A stretch of DNA of 64,000 nt from Nannochloris sp. 'desiccata' (taxonomy: Eukaryota > Chlorophyta > Trebouxiophyceae > Chlorellales > Chlorellaceae): NCBI GenBank assembly GCA_019044685.2, contig JAGTXX020000011.1, forward strand, positions 1 through 64,000, given 5' to 3'. The notes under the pieces are model-generated. The model ran no database searches and was not told the DNA's origin. It was given only the letters and a program-made list of their open reading frames with translations. A program made the position numbers and the translations under genes. Below are positions 19,527 to 29,125 of this stretch, piece by piece; the first letter of the stretch is position 1, and each line of letters opens with the position of its first letter.

Positions 19527-20006
19527 CTAATGATGGACTAGAACTGGACGCTTCGAGTGCTCGAGACAGAAGCTTGAGACGCTGCCTAAAAAGAACTGCT
19601 GCAGCTTACTTTTGTCATGCCTAGCAACAACAAGTACCGCAGCATTTAATTCTTCAGCCTTCTTGGAAAGTGCAGTTCCAATAGAGTCGCTATCTGTCTC
19701 GAATTTGATTATATGAATAACTGGTGGCGGAGATGATGCCGCTGCTGCCATTTGGTCGACATGAATTAAAAAGCGGCGCGCTATGAACGTCTCCGACTTC
19801 TTAATCAGCTCTTCGTACATCTCGTCGTCATGATGAGGCAGGAAATCTGCTGGAGGTACTCCGCCAAGCTGGAGATGAAACCTTGGGATGACGTGGAGAA
19901 AATGAAGTTCGTCACCATCTTTACAAATATTACAAAGGGTCCATTTTACAGCGTCTTCGCTTGCGTCACTATCATCTACGCATATTACTAGAACTCTAGA
20001 TGCCAT
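19527..20006 (-). CDS. Universal stress protein family (159 aa)
   Basis: A single exon encodes one Usp domain. The N-terminal strand RVLVICVDDSDASEDAVKWTL is the usual opening with an acidic residue near the nucleotide pocket. The C-terminal part has AVLVVARHDKSKLQQFFLGSVSSFCLEHSKRPVLVHH, matching the family's GSVS...PVLVV ending. The Gly-rich ATP loop G-X2-G-X9-G is only partly kept (ARHDKSK in place of GSRG), so nucleotide binding is uncertain. Length is typical of plant single-domain members. The ATG at 20006 is the first in frame. Confidence 0.85.
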   Translation of the reverse strand: MASRVLVICVDDSDASEDAVKWTLCNICKDGDELHFLHVIPRFHLQLGGVPPADFLPHHDDEMYEELIKKSETFIARRFLIHVDQMAAAASSPPPVIHIIKFETDSDSIGTALSKKAEELNAAVLVVARHDKSKLQQFFLGSVSSFCLEHSKRPVLVHH

Positions 20007-20315
20007 AACACCTCGAGACTCCCGAGATAAACTTTAGGTTTTTAAGATTCAAGATTCGAGATCAACTCTGCAAGCGAAGGAAATCAATGCTTTCTGTTGG
20101 GTTTGAATTTAGAGAGGTGTAAGAACTACTTCTAGTTGTAAGAATTTTAGCTAATGTGATTTTTCACGCTTCCTTCTTTTTCAAGGCCTGTGTTTTTGTG
20201 ACAGCTGATTTTGTGATGATAAAGCGTCATAGGTTGATTTTTTACTTTGTAGACTTGATAAATAAATTAAAGGCGTTTATTACAGTGATATCTTAGCATT
20301 CGATCAAGCGCGGCA
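20007..20315. promoter_or_regulatory. Divergent promoter region (USP / rhodanese)
   Basis: This 309-bp region separates two divergent ATGs and must hold both promoters. It is AT-rich toward the plus-strand gene. I see no clear TATA box that I would defend. Confidence 0.5.
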
Positions 20316-21093
20316 ATGTCGAGCTCAAAGATAGCTTGTAAATGCAATCAATTTGTTATCTCGACAAGAACAAGCACAGTCGGCGTCAGGCCCAGAGCTT
20401 TCAACTCTGCCATCAAGCACACGCCTCGTCAGACTACTAGGAGGGCATCAGTGGTCTGCACTATGGACATCAAGGGTGCCGGTGCCTCTGGATATGCAGT
20501 TGACGGTAAGAATTTTGATTATTTCGACATATCTAAATTAACCCTCCTCTGCTGATCCTTGATAGTTTGATCGTTCTGCAGGAAACAGACCTACTTCACC
20601 ACGCGCGTGGGAAATAATGAGCACGTCGCTTCGAAAATCTGGGCTAAAGATGGTATCGCCTCAAGAGGTCGCCTTTGCTTTAAAACGTGGCGGCAAAGTA
20701 ATAGATATTCGTCCACAAGTAGAATATAGCGGTGGCAGAATTCCTGGTGCAGTATCTATTAAGTTCTTTCGCCTAATCGAAGGCTGGGGCCTTATGAAGA
20801 TCGCAAGGCGTGGTGTATACGCCTTTTTTGGTATTCTTAATGGCACTGAATTCAACGACCGGTTCTTTGACGAGTTTGAAACGGAGGTGCCAAGGAAAAA
20901 CGAGACAGTCATTTTATACTGCAATATTGGCGGCACGTTAGACCCCACAGGCCCATCTGAGTTTGGTCAGCAGTCTAGATCACTTTCTGCTGCGTATGAG
21001 TTGCTTCGTGCTGGGTATAAAAACGTGCAAGTGCTCAAGGGCGGCTACAACGAATGGAAAAAGTCTGGGCGGGATATTGAATTTGAAGAGTAA
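20316..21093 (+). CDS. Plastid rhodanese-domain protein (233 aa)
   Basis: Exons 20316-20505 and 20582-21093 are joined by a 76-bp intron, giving VDG|NRPTSPRAW in frame. Residues 1 to about 50 are rich in Ser/Thr/Arg and few acids, as in a chloroplast transit peptide. The rhodanese domain follows (about 85-225), with VIDIRPQVEYSGGRIPGAVSI and the sulfur-accepting Cys in LYCNIGG, then VQVLKGGYNEWKKSG. It resembles single-domain plant sulfurtransferases, some of which are thylakoid-associated. The loop after the Cys is longer than in simple rhodaneses. Confidence 0.85.
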
Positions 21094-21382
21094 CTGTAGC
21101 AGCTTAAACTTAAAAATGAATGCTTACTTGTATTAATCCAGTTTGGGTGAAACGAATTTCATGTAAACTATTGATCATCTAATTATCTTTACTTCGAATT
21201 TACCAGCGGCGGCAGCATAGCATTGGCATTATTCGAAGCCCCAAACGATGAAGTTCTCGAGGTTGTCGTTATAATATCCTATCCAATTAAAACGTATTTA
21301 CTTATTTTTATTTTTGTGAGCATAGCCGTGGTTAAGGACGATCCAGCAAGTTTATAAGTTCGAAATACTAGTAAAGATTTCA

Positions 21383-21955
21383 ATGGCTCGGAGAGGAGTG
21401 TGGCAGCTGCAAAAACTCATCATCAATTATTGTGACATTTCAGGAAGTAGTAGTGGAACTAGGTAAGTTCTAGCTGCAGTTATTTGCTTGTTTTACTTCT
21501 TTCTTGGAGAATGTTTGAATCATTCCACACTCTGCTACAAATTTGCAGAGAGTTTATGAAGAGCTGGCTGCCACGATTTCGGGAAGAGAACCCACAATTA
21601 GAGATTGTCGAAGTTCTCAAGCGTGGTGGCCATCCTTTTTTGGATGCATCATTTAGTAAGTTTTGTTTCGTCATTTCAATTTGACGGTGCAGTGCTGCTC
21701 GTTGCTCTGCTTGTCTAAACGTTTCAGCACTCTATCCTTAACGATCACATTGTTAATTTTAATTCAGGAAATGGGAATACTCGCATGGTAACGCTAAGAA
21801 ATCATCTTCCTGAAGAAATATTACGGCAGGCCGCGTACCTTCGGAGTTGCGCCGGCCGAAAGACCTCGTTAAGAGTTAAACAGCGGACACAAACAGCAAC
21901 TCCCAGTATACAAGGCCAATGGAATGCAAAAGTGCAGGACACCCTTAAAAATTAA
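21383..21955 (+). CDS. Mitochondrial ribosomal protein mL43 (124 aa)
   Basis: Three exons (21383-21462, 21549-21655, 21768-21955) give a continuous small basic protein. It starts MARRGVWQLQKLIINYCD and continues with SSSGTREFM, NPQLEIVEVLKRGGHPFL and NGNTRMVTLRN, matching the mL43 (MRPL43/L51-S25-CI-B8 domain) family along its length. It would be part of the mitoribosome large subunit. Splice sites are GTAAGT-type donors and TTTGCAG or AATTCAG acceptors. No separate targeting extension is visible, which is usual for this protein. Confidence 0.85.
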
Positions 21956-22307
21956 AGCCCTCTAGAGACCGTGTGCAGTTGAATATGAAATGTTTATCAC
22001 CTTGTGTAAGCAAAGCAAAGCCGTTCTTATTTCTGCTGTTGAGTGGACGGATAGGAAGTCAGTTTAGAATCTAGATAGATCACCAGGTAACTGGCAACTT
22101 GTGGCAAAGATTGTGTATTTACAAATCTACCAATATAAAATAGGGACTCATCACATTCTTCATGCCAGCAAAAGGACAAAGCAACATTTGATTCATTCAA
22201 TAATAATTAAAAATTATACGAGAACGGTAGCAATACAAATAATGTTAAATCTAATCTTCAAGTATCCTTCAGCCATCCCTTCCAGCTTGATTAACTGGTC
22301 AATAAAT
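21956..22307. other. 3' intergenic region
   Basis: This lies between the convergent ends of mL43 and the coiled-coil gene. It is AT-rich, and I see no gene or repeat in it. Confidence 0.55.
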
Positions 22308-23619
22308 TCATTTTTCTTGACTTTTTGTTGCTCCATTACTAATCCTGCCACGCCCACTTGCTAACTTATTGAAAAATCCAGCACCATTAAACGCTTCTTC
22401 ATCAAGTTTAGCATCATCGAGCATTTGCCTGCTCATTTCAGCTAGTTGCTGCAGCACGTCCCAGGTACCTTCTGCTGCTGCCGCTGCGGATGCAGTCATA
22501 GATTCAATAGATGATTCAAAACTACTGCTATTGTTGTTCTCAAGCTCTTCTTCGCTAATTTTCGATGCTGCCGCCATCCCAGCGTTGAGTTCAGCAAGCT
22601 CACTGTCATTCAATACAAGCTCTTTCATAGCTAAAATCTCATCTGCGAGATTCTCCAATTCTCCTTGAGTTTCTACAAGCTCCATTTTAGTCTGTGCCAA
22701 CTCATCACGCAGCCTTGCTCGCTCAGCTCCAGAGTCCGCTAATATTTGATACAGCTCAATTAGTTTAGCTTCTTTTTCAGCTGCTCCAGCGCGAGCTTCC
22801 ATTATTTCCGACTTTGCTCCACGTAATCTACTTTCTCGTTCTATAGCTTGAGCCCTCAAAGCTGCAACCTCCGCAGTCCGTTCCCTGCAAATAATATACA
22901 ATACAATAATACGAATGTTTCGAGCACAGTGAAAACGAAAGCATAAACTACTATCAATCCAGATATTTATATATAGGAACTTACGCTAACTCTGCCTTGG
23001 CTTCACGAAGTTCTATGGATTGGCGTTTCAATTTAGATTCTACTGCAGCCAGCTCAGTGCTGGAAATGCCGTTGGGAGCTGTGAGAGCACCACCACCGCC
23101 TGTCAAGGACACAAACTGATCGATGACCCGCTGCGCCTGAGCAGTAATTTTACGACCCCGGCCATTAATTGTTGATGCTTGCTGGTAAGCCTTTCCTTCA
23201 TCGGCAGGAACAGGGCGGCGAGGGGGCACAGCGACCTTGCGCAGAGGCTCGGGAGGACACGCACTGTCAATGCTAGAAGAAGAGGACGTGTTTGATAAAT
23301 TTGGAGATAAATCAGCTACAGTCATTTCTGCTGGAGATGTATGTTTCTCAAACCCATTGACAGTGCCATTTAGTCCGTTGCTAGAACCTGCAGCGAGGGG
23401 AGGAAGCACAATTGCTGGCTTCATGCCCCTGACTGTGCGACAATAGCCAACATTGATGCTGGGCCTCTTACCCGGCGCGTATATACCCTGTACAACAATA
23501 CAATTCACAAACCAAAGATTAGAAAGGGTAAGGCTCAAACAAATATTTGAAAATAATTCCCAAACTTTTGAAACTGTCCTCACCAATTGTTGCTCTGGTA
23601 TTCTGCAAGGAGCTTGCAT
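22308..23619 (-). CDS. Coiled-coil protein of unknown function (371 aa)
   Basis: Exons on the minus strand are 23619-23584, 23487-22985 and 22884-22308, all GT-AG with matching phases. The short first exon (12 codons) leads into GIYAPGKRPSINVGYCRTVRG. A Pro/Ser-rich region follows, then from about residue 165 to 290 a long heptad-rich coiled coil full of Glu, Lys, Ala and Arg (TAEVAALRAQAIERESRLRG and onward). A Ser/Ala-rich acidic stretch and a basic tail end the protein. A cytoskeletal or scaffold role is possible. I do not recognise the family. Confidence 0.75.
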
Positions 23620-23978
23620 CTTTACAGATTTAATGAAGTTATGTATGTATGAAATTGAGATGATTTAAAAGGGGTTTGAAGCTAGCAGACATTTCTACTT
23701 GGATCCAGCCTGATGGCTCCGCCTGGTCGGGCAAAGCGGTAAATATTAAAAATAATGACCAAGTGCTCCGACTTGCCTCCCTTGCCTCTGAAAATCAACA
23801 GCAAAGAGAAGGCTTGAATAATTGCCAGATCTCAATGAGAAGGGCAGCTAGAGGAATGCATGGCTGTTATGCCACTACTGCCGTTGGAAGCCGACAGGAA
23901 GGGGAGAGAAAAGAGTTGCTGTAATTAAATACCGACTTCAGCGTAGATTAGAGACCTCAGAAACATAAACATGTAATC
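23620..23978. promoter_or_regulatory. Divergent promoter region
   Basis: This is 359 bp between the ATGs of the coiled-coil gene and the small membrane protein gene. An 82-codon open frame at 23676-23924 lies here, but nothing supports it as a gene. Confidence 0.45.
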
Positions 23979-24549
23979 ATGGCATCTTCAGCATCCTCCA
24001 AACTGAGCAAAACTTGGCTCCAAGGCAAGGAACACAGGGCAGAAGCATGAGCTATTTTTTTCGACACCTGAGCCTCACAAATCTTTATTCATTCTCGGTT
24101 TGCAGCATCATGGTGGCCTATAATTCTTGTCACGGGGGGGACAGTCGCTTCATTTGGTGTATATGGCAAGCGCCATGCTGCCAATAATCCTGAATTCAAT
24201 AGCCCGGACTCCCGCAGCAGGGACGGTCTGCCTAACCCTGAAGGCTCTACTGCTGAGGAAGAGGGATTTGGTCGCAAATCAGCTAGAGTGACAGGAATGA
24301 TGGAAGGAGATAGACCAATGCAGGTGAGACGATACAATTTGGTTTGAATTACTTGTTTATTTTATTTGCCGCCCCCCCCCCCCCCCCCCCCCCCCCCATT
24401 TTATTACTGCAAAATCTTGGCTAATATTGATAACAAAAAAACTAATTTTACAGGGCATCTTCCCAGCAAAGAAGATGACCAAAGTTATGGCTCCAATTTT
24501 ACCTGAAACCGAGCCCACGCACGAACTGCCTCCTGAGAAAAAGAAATGA
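23979..24549 (+). CDS. Small single-pass membrane protein, GC-AG intron (119 aa)
   Basis: Exons 23979-24024, 24106-24323 and 24454-24549 give MASSASSKLSKTWLQ|ASWWPIILVTGG and onward. The first intron has a GC donor (AAG|GCAAGG), the only way found to join the ATG exon to the conserved-looking frame. The second intron is GT-AG and holds a 26-base C run. Residues about 18-35 are hydrophobic (WWPIILVTGGTVASFGVYG) and are followed by a basic, then Pro/Glu-rich soluble tail ending PPEKKK. Small one-helix subunits of mitochondrial respiratory complexes look like this, but I cannot name the family. Confidence 0.65.
24372..24397. repeat. C26 homopolymer in an intron
   Basis: A run of 26 C on the plus strand lies inside the second intron of the small membrane protein gene. 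The template strand is G26, which can form a quadruplex. The exact length may be unreliable in the assembly. Confidence 0.9.
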
Positions 24550-24685
24550 ACAAGACGGGAAGATTGATGATTTCCTTTTAAACTCCCTCTTTCTCTTGTT
24601 CTTGCTGCATTTCAACATGTCTTCACATTAGATAGCGATATAGAGTAATATAGTCATAGCCACAAAATGCAATTAATAATTTTAG

Positions 24686-26203
24686 TTATCCCTCCAATCG
24701 CATTGCTTCTAATGCACTTTCCAATACGAATGCCCAATGGGTCCAATGAGTCCCGCCTTGGCAATACACCACATATGGCTCTCTTAAAGGACCGTCAGCA
24801 CTCAATTCAGCAGTACTGCCATCAATAAAAGTACCATCAGCAAATATAACTTCATCTCCATACCCAGGAGTAACACCAGGAATAGGACGGACATAACTAC
24901 CAACAGGGCAGCATGCTTGCACTGCTCTACAAAACGCTTGCATCCTCTTGGGGGAGCCAAGTTCAACTGCAGTGATAAATGACCAAGGCTGGCATGGACC
25001 AGGGGCTGGAATAACTCTATAGCCTTCTCTATACAGCACTTCGGCAGCTAATCTGCCGCCTTTTAAAGCTTCTCCCACCATTTGGGGTGCTAAAAATAAC
25101 CCTTGAAACATTAATCGCAGGGTCTCTCCAGGAACGCACCCAGCATCACTCCCCAAGCCCGGTGCACTTAACCGACCAAGTGCACGCTGTACAAGCTCTG
25201 CTTTACCTGCTACATACCCACCACCACTCACAATAGTACCTCCAGGATTTTTAATTAAAGAGCCCATGCATAAATCTGCTCCAACTGCAGGTGGCTCCAT
25301 TGTATCTGTAAATTCACCGTAGCAGTTATCAACCAGAACTAAAACATCAGGACACTGTTTCTTAATTATTTCTACACACCGCGAAATGTCTTTTATACTC
25401 AATGTGGGACGTAAAGCGTACCCACAGGAACGTTGAAGGAGAGCTACTTTAGTTTCTGGTCTGATTGCTGTTGCGAGGGCATCCCAGTCAATGGCGCCAC
25501 TTGGAGCAAGCTCTACTTTTCTATAAGAAACACCCAATTCCATTAAACTACCAGCACCAGGGGTACCTCGAAGTCCAATGACTTCTTCTAATGTATCGTA
25601 CGGGCTACCAGCAACAGCCAACAACTCATCTCCAGGGCGGAGACAGCCATATAGAGCAGAGGCAATAGCATGAGTGCCTGACATATATTGAATACGTACA
25701 GCAGCAGCTTCAGCACCCATTATACTAGCCATAACTTTATCTAGAGCTTCTCGGCCGAGATCACCATGGCCATACCCAGTAGAACCAGCAAAATGGTGGG
25801 GACCAACACGAGCTGCTTGAAACGCTTTTTGTACCCGGGAAATATTATAGTGGACTAGAGCATCAATTGCATTGAATTGAGGACGAGCAGCTTCAGCAGC
25901 TTCCCATACAAGTGATGATACAGACTTGGGGGTACCTATTAAATTCCTAGTGGTATCGCTAATTATTGCGCCCGCTGAAGAGGACGCAGCGAGGGCGGGG
26001 CCGAGGATTGCTACATCTTCGTTTGAGGTTGCCCATTTGCTGCGATTTGCTGAACGTCCTTCTCCGAATGTAACAACTTTGCGGGTATATGAACCTTTCT
26101 CCGTCGCAGTAAAAGGAGAAATGCTTCGCACAAAAGTTGCATGTCGACCGACATGTCCATTTCGCGGCGGCAAACCACAAGGGAGCACAGTTGCGGCCAT
26201 CAT
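24686..26203 (-). CDS. Methionine gamma-lyase-like PLP enzyme (aluminium-resistance family, 505 aa)
   Basis: This single-exon gene encodes a fold-type I PLP enzyme of the family annotated as methionine gamma-lyase-like or 'cystathionine beta-lyase involved in aluminium resistance'. Visible features are FAGSTGYGHGDLGREALD, the cofactor-region motif VLVDNCYGEFTD, and the Schiff-base lysine in MGSLIKNPGGTI (about residue 316). Residues 1-60 look like a plastid or mitochondrial leader. Members occur in bacteria, algae and some plants, and the real substrate is poorly defined. Length beyond the leader fits the family (about 420). Confidence 0.85.
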   Translation of the reverse strand: MMAATVLPCGLPPRNGHVGRHATFVRSISPFTATEKGSYTRKVVTFGEGRSANRSKWATSNEDVAILGPALAASSSAGAIISDTTRNLIGTPKSVSSLVWEAAEAARPQFNAIDALVHYNISRVQKAFQAARVGPHHFAGSTGYGHGDLGREALDKVMASIMGAEAAAVRIQYMSGTHAIASALYGCLRPGDELLAVAGSPYDTLEEVIGLRGTPGAGSLMELGVSYRKVELAPSGAIDWDALATAIRPETKVALLQRSCGYALRPTLSIKDISRCVEIIKKQCPDVLVLVDNCYGEFTDTMEPPAVGADLCMGSLIKNPGGTIVSGGGYVAGKAELVQRALGRLSAPGLGSDAGCVPGETLRLMFQGLFLAPQMVGEALKGGRLAAEVLYREGYRVIPAPGPCQPWSFITAVELGSPKRMQAFCRAVQACCPVGSYVRPIPGVTPGYGDEVIFADGTFIDGSTAELSADGPLREPYVVYCQGGTHWTHWAFVLESALEAMRLEG

Positions 26204-26555
26204 GCTGCTTTGGAATTATTCTAATACTGTGTTTGAGGAACAAATTGTTTAGTGTTGATTTGGTAAGTCGATGAGAGGCTCTATATGATTTAAAAAAAAA
26301 AAAAAAAACTTGCAATATTTCAAAAAATTAAAACATAGCTAAGATGAGAATTATGCCACATTAGCTCCCACGCGCAAAGATTGAACCTATCAAAATTGTG
26401 CAAAAATTTTTATTTGTCTGCCAAGGGAGATAATGCTCTTGCTGGCGTATTTATACAAGCATGGGCTTCTTGCAGTGCAATTGATCAACCCTAATAGTTT
26501 ATTTTAATTTCATCAAAACCAGCTTGGCACTCCAAGCTTCGCGCATTCACTGTAA
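26204..26555. promoter_or_regulatory. Divergent promoter region with A18 run
   Basis: This 352-bp region separates the PLP enzyme and helicase ATGs. It has a run of about 18 A near 26290-26307. AT content is high around it. No other element can be defended. Confidence 0.5.
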
Positions 26556-28823
26556 ATGACAAAATTCTTGAGACCAGGAGAACGACGCCCCGCTGCTTTC
26601 GGGGTCTCGTTTGAGACTGACAGAGATCAGTCAGGTGTCCCGCTTCCCCCGCTGCCTTACAACCGTAATGAACGTTTGGCCATCGCAGACCAACGCCGCG
26701 CACTCCCTATCTATGAACATCGCACGCAAATTTTATATTTAGTTGAGCATCAAGCTACGACAATAATTGTCGGAGAGACGGGGAGTGGTAAAACAACGCA
26801 AGTCCCTCAGTATTTATATGAAGCAGGATGGACTACAAATGGAAATGGAAGTATAGCATGCACACAGCCACGACGAGTAGCAGCCATGACGGTTGCTGCT
26901 CGTGTAGCAGAGGAAATGGGCTGCACTCTAGGTCAAGAAGTTGGATATGCTGTGCGCTTTGAAGACGTGTCTACTCCTGACATCACAAAAATTAAATTTT
27001 GCACTGATGGAGTGCTACTACGTGAGATGATGTCAGATCCATTATTGACTAGGTATTCAGTTGTGATGGTAGATGAAGCACATGAACGTTCTTTAACTAC
27101 AGATGTGCTGCTAGGTCTGTTAAAGAAAGTGCAGAAACGGCGCCCAAATTTGAGAGTTATTGTAGCTTCAGCAACTATTCAAGCAGAAAAAGTTGCGGAC
27201 TTCTTTGATACAAGTATTAGTACAAGTATAGCATCATCTTCAGAAAAGCAGCAGCAACAATATCAATCACGAACACCTATATCTGTAAAGCCAGCGCTGC
27301 TGTCGGTAGAAGGCCGACCTCACTCAGTACAGGTTCATTACTTGGCTGAGCCAACATCAGACTACGTGCGTGCAGCAGTAGAAGCAGTAGTCAAAATACA
27401 TATAGAAGATTTACCGGGAGATATCTTAATATTCCTGACCGGACAAGAGGAATGTGAGAGAGCAGCATCATGGTTGAGAGAAGAAGAAAGAACGCTAGCT
27501 GCAGAATTTAAGCAACGTAGCACAAATAGATATTCTCAGCAGCAAATTTCTAATAGAAAAAGGTTGGTGCCATTTACACTTTATGCTGGATTACCTGCTG
27601 CTGCTCAGCTTGCTGCCTTTGAACGGGCACCTCATGGTACTCGTAAAGTTGTTATTGCCACCAATATAGCAGAAACTTCAGTTACTATTGAAGGGATAGT
27701 GTACATTATAGATAGCATGTTTAGTAAGCAACGTTGCCATGATCCATTGACAGGATTAGAAAGTCTCCTGGTAGCTCCAATTAGTAAGGCAAGTGCAGCA
27801 CAGCGGGCAGGTCGTGCTGGTCGTGTTCGCCCTGGCCACGCGTTTAGGTTATGCATTGAAGAAGATTTTAATAATAAACTACAGGATGTAGAAGTACCTG
27901 AGATGCAGCGATCTTCTCTCGCTGGTACTGTACTTCAATTAAAAAGTCTAGGCATAGATAATATGATGACGTTTCATTGGTTGGCACCACCGCCAGCAGA
28001 AGCAATGGTGCGTGCGTTAGAAACACTGCATGCACTCGGTGCTATTCACGATGATGCAAAATTAACAAATCCATTAGGTGTGCGAATGGCAGAGCTACCA
28101 TTAGAACCTCCATTAGCGAAAGCTTTACTAGCTGGCGCCGAAGCTGGGTGTGAGGAAGAAGTAGCAACGATTGTAGCAATGTTGAATGTACAGAGTGTAT
28201 GGGCACCACATGGAGACCGTAAAATAGTTGATGCAGCAAAAGCACGATTTGCTGTTGGTCAAGGTGATTTGCTAACTTACTTAAATGTCTGGCAAGGGTG
28301 GGAAGAAAGCGGACGTAATAAAAAATGGTCGTATACTAACTTTGTGAGTCATAGATCAATGCTAAGAGTAGCAGATGTGCGTAAACAGCTCTTATACCAT
28401 CTGCGTAGAAGTGGATTACCTGTACGTGGCCCTGCTCTTGTTCCAGGAATGGACACAGAAGCAAAATCTCAAGTGATGCAGCAGTTATTGAAATCTCTTA
28501 CTTCAGGTTTATTCATCAACGCAGCCAGGCTAACAGAGGAAATGTATGTCGATGTAATGAATTCTGAAGATACAGGGGTTGCAGTGTATAGGTTAGTACG
28601 TGGTGGAGCAGGCAGCCCTGCTGCAGCAGTCAAGCTACGGATCCACCCATCGTCTATTTTATTTCGATGCAAACCTCGATGGGTGTGCTTTGTTTCTGCG
28701 CAGCAGACAGATTCTGGGTGGTATGAAATGCAAGAGCTAGTGTCGATAGAATCAGAGTGGCTGGCAGAAGTAGCTCCCCATTTCTTTGCTACCGTGGCAG
28801 TGAATCCTCAAACCCGGCAGTGA
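26556..28823 (+). CDS. DHX35: DEAH-box RNA helicase, DHX35-like (755 aa)
   Basis: One long exon carries every DEAH helicase motif: I GETGSGKTTQVPQ (about 73-85), Ia TQPRRVAA, II DEAH (about 173-176), III SAT, IV LIFLTGQEECE, V TNIAETSVTI and VI QRAGRAGR. Winged-helix, ratchet and OB domains follow. The N terminus (KFLRPGERRPAA) and compact length fit DHX35 rather than Prp2, Prp16 or Prp22, which have long extensions. DHX35 is associated with the spliceosomal C complex. A Gln/Ser-rich insert sits at about 230-245, before the second RecA domain. Confidence 0.85.
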   Translation: MTKFLRPGERRPAAFGVSFETDRDQSGVPLPPLPYNRNERLAIADQRRALPIYEHRTQILYLVEHQATTIIVGETGSGKTTQVPQYLYEAGWTTNGNGSIACTQPRRVAAMTVAARVAEEMGCTLGQEVGYAVRFEDVSTPDITKIKFCTDGVLLREMMSDPLLTRYSVVMVDEAHERSLTTDVLLGLLKKVQKRRPNLRVIVASATIQAEKVADFFDTSISTSIASSSEKQQQQYQSRTPISVKPALLSVEGRPHSVQVHYLAEPTSDYVRAAVEAVVKIHIEDLPGDILIFLTGQEECERAASWLREEERTLAAEFKQRSTNRYSQQQISNRKRLVPFTLYAGLPAAAQLAAFERAPHGTRKVVIATNIAETSVTIEGIVYIIDSMFSKQRCHDPLTGLESLLVAPISKASAAQRAGRAGRVRPGHAFRLCIEEDFNNKLQDVEVPEMQRSSLAGTVLQLKSLGIDNMMTFHWLAPPPAEAMVRALETLHALGAIHDDAKLTNPLGVRMAELPLEPPLAKALLAGAEAGCEEEVATIVAMLNVQSVWAPHGDRKIVDAAKARFAVGQGDLLTYLNVWQGWEESGRNKKWSYTNFVSHRSMLRVADVRKQLLYHLRRSGLPVRGPALVPGMDTEAKSQVMQQLLKSLTSGLFINAARLTEEMYVDVMNSEDTGVAVYRLVRGGAGSPAAAVKLRIHPSSILFRCKPRWVCFVSAQQTDSGWYEMQELVSIESEWLAEVAPHFFATVAVNPQTRQ

Positions 28824-29125
28824 CGAAATTTTATTTTTTATTGATAGTTGGTACTTTTAACCTAATCATTGCACCTATATTTGATTCCATACCTGCCTTT
28901 GTATGAACATTGATCATTATGAATTTACAAAATGAAGTAACATATCTAATCGTACGAAAAAGATGATGCTACAACAGCAACAAGCAAATGAAACGAATCA
29001 CTGGAGAAGAAGAAAACAAATCAAAAATGAGATATTCAGCCACGAAAAAGATGCGCCTTAAACTTCACACTATACTATTATTATTTTGAGCTCCTATTGT
29101 ACTACCAATAGTGGACACAATCCCT
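28824..29125. other. 3' intergenic region
   Basis: This is the AT-rich 302-bp gap between convergent gene ends. It holds no gene that I can support. Confidence 0.5.

Noticed and set aside
23676..23924. 82-codon frame upstream of the small membrane protein
   Set aside because: No domain, low-complexity composition, sits in a divergent promoter region, and does not join the following exons.
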